Origin: Aspergillus flavus
Taxonomy: Eukaryota > Ascomycota > Eurotiomycetes > Eurotiales > Aspergillaceae
Reading direction: 5' to 3'
Assembly (NCBI RefSeq): GCF_009017415.1
Contig: NC_092407.1
Location: forward strand, 1,178,001-1,242,000
DNA length: 64,000 bases
In this document: piece by piece, positions 59,406 through 64,000 of the stretch
Position numbering within the stretch: the first letter of the stretch is position 1
How the letters are laid out: each line of letters opens with the position of its first letter
Made by a program: the position numbers and the translations under genes
Notes under the pieces: generated by a model
Databases searched by the model: none
The model's input: the letters and a program-made list of their open reading frames with translations, nothing else
Told to the model about the DNA's origin: nothing

Positions 59406-61718
59406 ATTCTAGGGGATCGTCGATTGAGAGATTCTCTGCTGGTCTCCTGATATAGTAGAGAAATCCGCCAAATGGTCGACATGTTCTAGTCCTCCAGTTC
59501 AGCTGTGCCCAGCTGAAGTGAGGGGTACATGCATACTCTTACAACTATGCAGCGTTAGTGTGAAATGAAAGTTGCGATGATCATCCGGCCGATTGATGGC
59601 GAAGATTTGGAGCCACGCTCTTGCTCCACTCGGTGAGTGGGGAACAACTACGGTTGTGGTTCAGAAGCGAAGCGAGTGTACACCGACAACGGCAGATATG
59701 AGTTGTGATACCGAAGTGCTGCTGACGGTATGTGCCACTTTAGGTAGTGGGTCGTGGAAACAGCTAATCTAGCTGAATCCTATGCCATTATTGTTCGCCA
59801 TTTCTGCGAGAATGATACTCGGCAACTAGAGCGTTCAATCCGCAAGCAGCATTGTTCTTATGAGACTTCCATTGGCCCATATCATGTAGAGGTGGGTACC
59901 TTAATATCTAGCATTGAAGCCTCGTGGAAATGATGTCTGAAAATGGCGCAGTGGAACACTGGTTAAGCCGGCTAAATGCCACAGATCCTATTACGCTACG
60001 TAGATATTGAGCGGCCTTTTATACGTTTGACCTGGTAGACTGAAATCACATTGACTTGGACAGAAATAATACACGGATAGTTATGCTTACCGGGGCAGGA
60101 TGAGAACTTGATTTATTTTCAAACGAGGTGGGGAAGCCGGGTGTGGCTGGCTGAGTTGGTGAACTTACTTAGTCCACCGCAGTGGATACCTTTCTCCGCA
60201 GCCGAAGACTGCAAGATAGTGGCGCAGCTGAACAGTTAACCTGATCGGTGAACTGAGATTCGTACCATTTCTGTAGCCAATTTTGGGCAGTTTAGCTTCC
60301 TTTGAGCAATTATGTCTTTTCTTTAGGGGTAGTGATGCTCTTAAACCCCCCAACTTTGGCATCTACATCACATATATAATCCCCCCTTTATTCTTATTCC
60401 GTGGTCCTCCCAGAAGGATCTATCGGGTCTACTTTTGTTCCAGAATCGGTTGTTTCCAGACAGCAGACCTGGCCTACTACAGTGTAGGGCATAGTGTCGG
60501 AAATATGTACTCCACGATTCTTTTAGCTCAACACATAGCTCGCTTCACGTATACTACGTCATGACTTGTGCATATAAGCGTGGAGTTCGGGAGACACATG
60601 GTACAGAGCCGGCAATACTGCCTTGAACGCCATACATGGTTCATCAGTGCCGTAGGGGCCGTATTGGACTTACATACAAGAGAGACTTGTTCTGGTGCGA
60701 ATGTAAAGACGAGTCTTTGGGTCAATCTATGCACTTCTTTTCGCTGCCACTGGTGCTGTTCTGTGGGTGCGAGTCGAGACCATGGTTGGGCCTAACGGGG
60801 GTGTGAGTTGGAAATGGCTACAATGATCTACCACTCCTCGATGTTCTACTTATCTGTCGAGGAGCTCTTTGTATGAGTAATAGAAGTTGGTGGAATATGG
60901 TTGATCTGCGCAGTGTTTAATACACCTTCTAGTTGAGAGACCGTGGAAAGCCATTATATCTGTCTTAATAACCCAGCAAGTTATACATTATGAGGTCGGT
61001 TACCCGATGCTGTAAGTGTGACAATGATGACCAGAGCCACTACAATCATACTGATCTCTATGGTTTAAGTAGTAGAGACAATCGTGTTTCAAAGTGACAT
61101 CGTTATATGGTCCTGGTATATTCACAGCTAAGCGAAGATGCATTCATTACCCGGCATATGCGAAGTTCCGCCATCCGTTTATGCACAGTGATTAGTGATC
61201 TTGGCTTGCCCCTGTCTAAACGGTTCATTCAGAAACACCTCTCACTAGGCATGATCTACAAGCAAGGGGGGCGGGTAGTGCAATGGTCCGATGTATTAGT
61301 GACCATGCTTGGGAAGAAGCAACTCCCGGTGAAGCCGATGATAACGTTACCCCGAGAGATTCACTCCTAGGCGGACTTCTAATGATTGATAATCGAGTGT
61401 TCCTTATACTAGTGTACGGACCGGCTAGTCAATGCTCCCTCTACTTTATTGAAATAAACTTATATTAATGTAAGGGATATATCTAGCTTTAAGGGAAGAG
61501 GTATATTTAGCCAAAATTCATACCCATTCCAGATCTTGCTATTGAGATAGATATCTGCCCATGGGGTTTGCACACGTAGTAAAAGCCACTAGCTCGTCGA
61601 ATATACTTAAACATACTTCCAAGTCACTCCATGCTCCGTAGTGCAGAACCATTCCTACTAACACGATTTCAAAGCCAATTCTCACGAGGTCCATGTAACA
61701 TCTTCCCCAAAATCCAAG
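59406..61718. other. Gene-poor stretch, 2.3 kb
   Basis: No intact gene is recognised. Open frames near 60283-60564 and 61107-61370 have no family marks. The region may hold decayed mobile-element sequence, but no transposase, terminal repeat or reverse transcriptase motif was seen. Confidence 0.45.
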
Positions 61719-62713
61719 TCATGTATGTTCTTCATCCTGTTCTGTGCCTCTGGCTGGAACATCCAACTCGTTTTGGACGCCGTACAACCGCCCACACAGC
61801 TCTGCCTCCATTCGTTCAGCCGGCGCAGGACCTTCCCTAATCTCCGCCATCATATCTATCCCCGGCGGGAAGTCGAATTCGAATGACGGAACCCCCATCT
61901 CCACGCATATTGCACAGCACAGCCTGCTCATAATGACACTGTAACAAGCCATCAACAACACTCAATGGATTGCCTGGCTGTCGACACACGGAATCAAGAA
62001 TTTTCCCATGATACTCCCACGTCCCCGGCGTGAAGCTTTGGATCCTGTACCCATCGTTCGAGTTCACGGCTATCGAGTAATCGTCCCATCGTGCATGAAT
62101 GTCTTTACGAAGTAGAATCCCATTCTGAGGTGAGGTTATCCCCGGCGGAGTATTGTATGTGACAAGTTTTGAGTACCCTTGGCTCTGAAAGATACTGTCC
62201 AGAGCTAGTGGGAAAATGTGGTCTGTGTCCCACTGAATCCATCTGTCCACACATGCTTCAAGATTTATCTGACCAGTTATAACGCACCGGCCGTCTCGTC
62301 TACGGATCTGGTCCTGAAACGCTTTATCTCGAGTTCTTGGTGACACTGAAAGTGTACGGCAACCACGCAGCTACTTAGACCTCTTGTGTGGAGTAGCCCG
62401 CCGACTCTCTCTGACCTCCACTTCCTCATCCTCCTCCATGCGATCAAACTGGGAACGCAGGAGGGACGAGCGACGAGTCGGGGTGATAGAGGGTAGTAGC
62501 GTTTTGTACTGGTGCACATATCTGCTCCTGGGCTGTAAGGCGTGAGAATATAATGATCTTGTTGTATCTTTCTTTTGGTAGGATCAAAGGTGTGTTTGAG
62601 CCGTATAGACGGGTCTCGAACCCGCCGGTTGCGGAGAAGAGGATGTGCAACATGTCTAGGAACTGCTTTCTCGTGAGATTGTCTGCTGCGGCAATGCCTC
62701 CTTGGATTTTCAC
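61719..62713 (-). pseudogene. HNH-nuclease-domain protein, frameshifted
   Basis: The HNH core is clear between 62346 and 61960: RRRDGRCVITG, WDTDHIFPLAL (the His-Asn-His metal and catalytic motif region) and NGILLRKDIHARWDDY. This is the fungal HNH domain found in many uncharacterised proteins. After CHYEQAVLCNMRGDGG the conserved continuation (VPSFEFDFPPG, MMAEIREGP, AERMEAELCGRL) is in another frame, shifted at a five-C run at 61892-61896. Upstream, an N-terminal part begins at 62713 (MKIQGGIAAADNL, GGFETRLYG), but no clean splice links it to the core; a third frame with RRSSLLRSQFDRMEED lies between. At least one frameshift, probably more, makes it a likely pseudogene or a mis-sequenced gene. 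Its role is unknown. Confidence 0.75.
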
Positions 62714-63077
62714 GGGTAGTGTAGGTGGAGGGCTTAAAGAGAGAGAAGTTTGAAGAGTTGATAAGGTTATTAGCAGAAACCCTCCGCCTTTCTATTCCTA
62801 CTCAGGTCATTATTGTTACTAGACCACTGCCCTAACCATGGAATTACGATTTTAATACCTTACAGTGACTATCTACCGATCACACTTTATTCAATGTAAA
62901 AAATGCATTCATTATCAATGGGTATATCTAACGAATATAATAACTCCGTGAATGAGAATATGGGAATTTTCCGAGGAAATTCCGATTTAGCACGCAAAAG
63001 GGCTTCACCCCCTTCCTGCTGAACTCAGGGGCTGAGGATAGAGCACAGGTGAATTGGCTATAAGCTGAACATGACGA
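62714..63077. other. Intergenic
   Basis: Short AT-rich spacer between the HNH gene start and the arrestin-like gene end; nothing recognised. Confidence 0.5.
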
Positions 63078-64000
63078 TCAACGGGCAGTTGCATAGTTAG
63101 GTGGCCGTAGATATGTATCGTCGTATCTCGGAAGAGTATCGTCCACATAGAATTCGCTCAGCGAAATGCTATCCCCACTGACAAAATTCTTAATAGGAAA
63201 AGGGAAAACGGCATTGAAGGACTTCATCCGGGGTCTGCGATCTACAAGCCTTCCGGTTGCCTCGTCAAAGGTATCCTGGCCCGTAATAACTTCCAGTATC
63301 AGATTGTGCTCGACTATGACACCGGTTGTTTCACTGGGACTGCAATCGCAGGCCTTTTCCTGGTGATGACATAGGTATGAAGACAAATCTATTCCATCTG
63401 ATGCCTTCACTTTTGCTGGAATGTTGATGTCAAATGGGATCTCAATCGTATGGTCACCACCTTGTAGTCCTCCATTTGCTACCCAATGGCCTTTCTGCTT
63501 TCCTTCACATAATTGCCGTACACGTTGCTCTTTGCAGGTTGTTGTTACTGCCTCTCTTTGCGGGTTACCACCCCTCGAGATGGAGAGGTACTTGACGGTC
63601 TCTTCTACCCTCCACTTCAACTCTTTGCCCACCACGTACTTCACTTCCATGTCTCGCGCTCCCTTTGCAATGGTTGAATGGGCCACCCATTCTAGTGAGT
63701 ACGCTACCTTCATCTCCTCGGGGGTGTCTGTGTATAACTGACTCGGTACCATGGATAATTCCGTCAGCACCCTTTCGCCGGGATACTGTCGGATATGCCG
63801 GATCGGTTCAGAGACTACACGGCGTGACATCTTTATTTGCTGCGTGTCCTTCAATATCCTTGTGCTGGATATCGTTGAGGGCGCTACCGTGGCAGTGATC
63901 GCATAGGACACACTCCCTAGAACCGTCTCTGTCGTTGGCGGGATGTTGCTCGGTATAGGGAGGTAGAAACTAAATTTCAGCCATGTTTCATCCTCGCCCT
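63078..64000 (-). CDS. Arrestin-like (LDB19-type) trafficking adaptor, partial
   Basis: The gene runs off the right window edge, so its N-terminus is missing; the frame is open to 64000. Beta-strand-rich arrestin sequence is visible: WLKFSFYLPIPSNIPPT, VSYAITATV, then PIRHIRQYPGERVLTEL, KVAYSLEWVAHSTIAKG and a C-terminal half ending NFVSGDSISLSEFYVD. The tail carries LPRY and PPNY, PY-type motifs that bind WW domains of Rsp5/HulA-type ubiquitin ligases. In yeast, Ldb19/Art1-like arrestins use these to direct permease endocytosis. At least 307 residues are present. It faces a convergent or independent neighbour and shows no link to the other clusters. Confidence 0.8.
   Translation of the reverse strand, partial: GEDETWLKFSFYLPIPSNIPPTTETVLGSVSYAITATVAPSTISSTRILKDTQQIKMSRRVVSEPIRHIRQYPGERVLTELSMVPSQLYTDTPEEMKVAYSLEWVAHSTIAKGARDMEVKYVVGKELKWRVEETVKYLSISRGGNPQREAVTTTCKEQRVRQLCEGKQKGHWVANGGLQGGDHTIEIPFDINIPAKVKASDGIDLSSYLCHHQEKACDCSPSETTGVIVEHNLILEVITGQDTFDEATGRLVDRRPRMKSFNAVFPFPIKNFVSGDSISLSEFYVDDTLPRYDDTYLRPPNYATAR

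Noticed and set aside
60283..61468. Transposon remnant near the second repeat copy
   Set aside because: No transposase, reverse-transcriptase, terminal inverted repeat or target-site duplication could be found by eye.

Overview
The window looks like nuclear DNA of a filamentous ascomycete, most likely a Eurotiales mould of Aspergillus or Penicillium type. The evidence is many spliced genes with 45-75 bp GT-AG introns and CTAAC-like branch points, fungal-only families (Zn2Cys6 regulators, a non-reducing polyketide synthase with SAT and PT domains, an AflR-like regulator, ACS-family MFS, SAT4/rhodopsin-like membrane proteins), and loosely packed genes on both strands. No species can be assigned from sequence alone. 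No rRNA, tRNA, CRISPR array or complete transposon was recognised.

Region 1 (about 1.3-25.5 kb) is a secondary-metabolite locus. It holds a non-reducing PKS (SAT-KS-AT-PT-ACP, no release domain), an O-methyltransferase, a second SAM methyltransferase, two cytochrome P450s and an AflR-like Zn2Cys6 regulator. A histidine acid phosphatase, a GNAT acetyltransferase and a tiny secreted Ala/Gly-rich peptide lie between them and may be bystanders. The expected product is a methylated, oxidised aromatic polyketide. Two oddities stand out: the SAT has Gly where its catalytic Cys should be, and an orphan SAT-like fragment sits beside the first P450.

Region 2 (about 28-41.5 kb) is a metabolic island: a secreted intradiol dioxygenase with an apparent frameshift, a sugar-porter MFS, an ACS-family MFS, a mitochondrial tricarboxylate-type carrier, a Zn2Cys6/fungal_trans regulator and a PrpF-like isomerase. 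The carrier and regulator are divergent, and the isomerase follows the regulator. The set (mitochondrial carrier, PrpF-type aconitate isomerase, MFS, regulator) resembles the Ustilago itaconate/trans-aconitate cluster, but no decarboxylase is visible. It is the best candidate here for a little-described system.

Region 3 (about 42.7-51.2 kb) mixes intact and decaying genes. Decaying are a proline-racemase-family fragment, an acyl-CoA-synthetase fragment, a P450 with an in-frame stop, and a rhodopsin-like membrane protein with an internal deletion. Intact are an alpha/beta hydrolase, a PLP aminotransferase of ACC-synthase type and a VOC-fold protein.

Region 4 (about 53-64 kb) has a zinc alcohol dehydrogenase, an ankyrin-CorA fusion protein, a two-EF-hand mini-protein, a diverged direct repeat in otherwise gene-poor DNA, a frameshifted HNH-nuclease-domain gene, and an arrestin-like trafficking adaptor that runs off the right edge. 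Long gene-free stretches and several broken genes suggest a fast-evolving, perhaps subtelomeric, accessory region.
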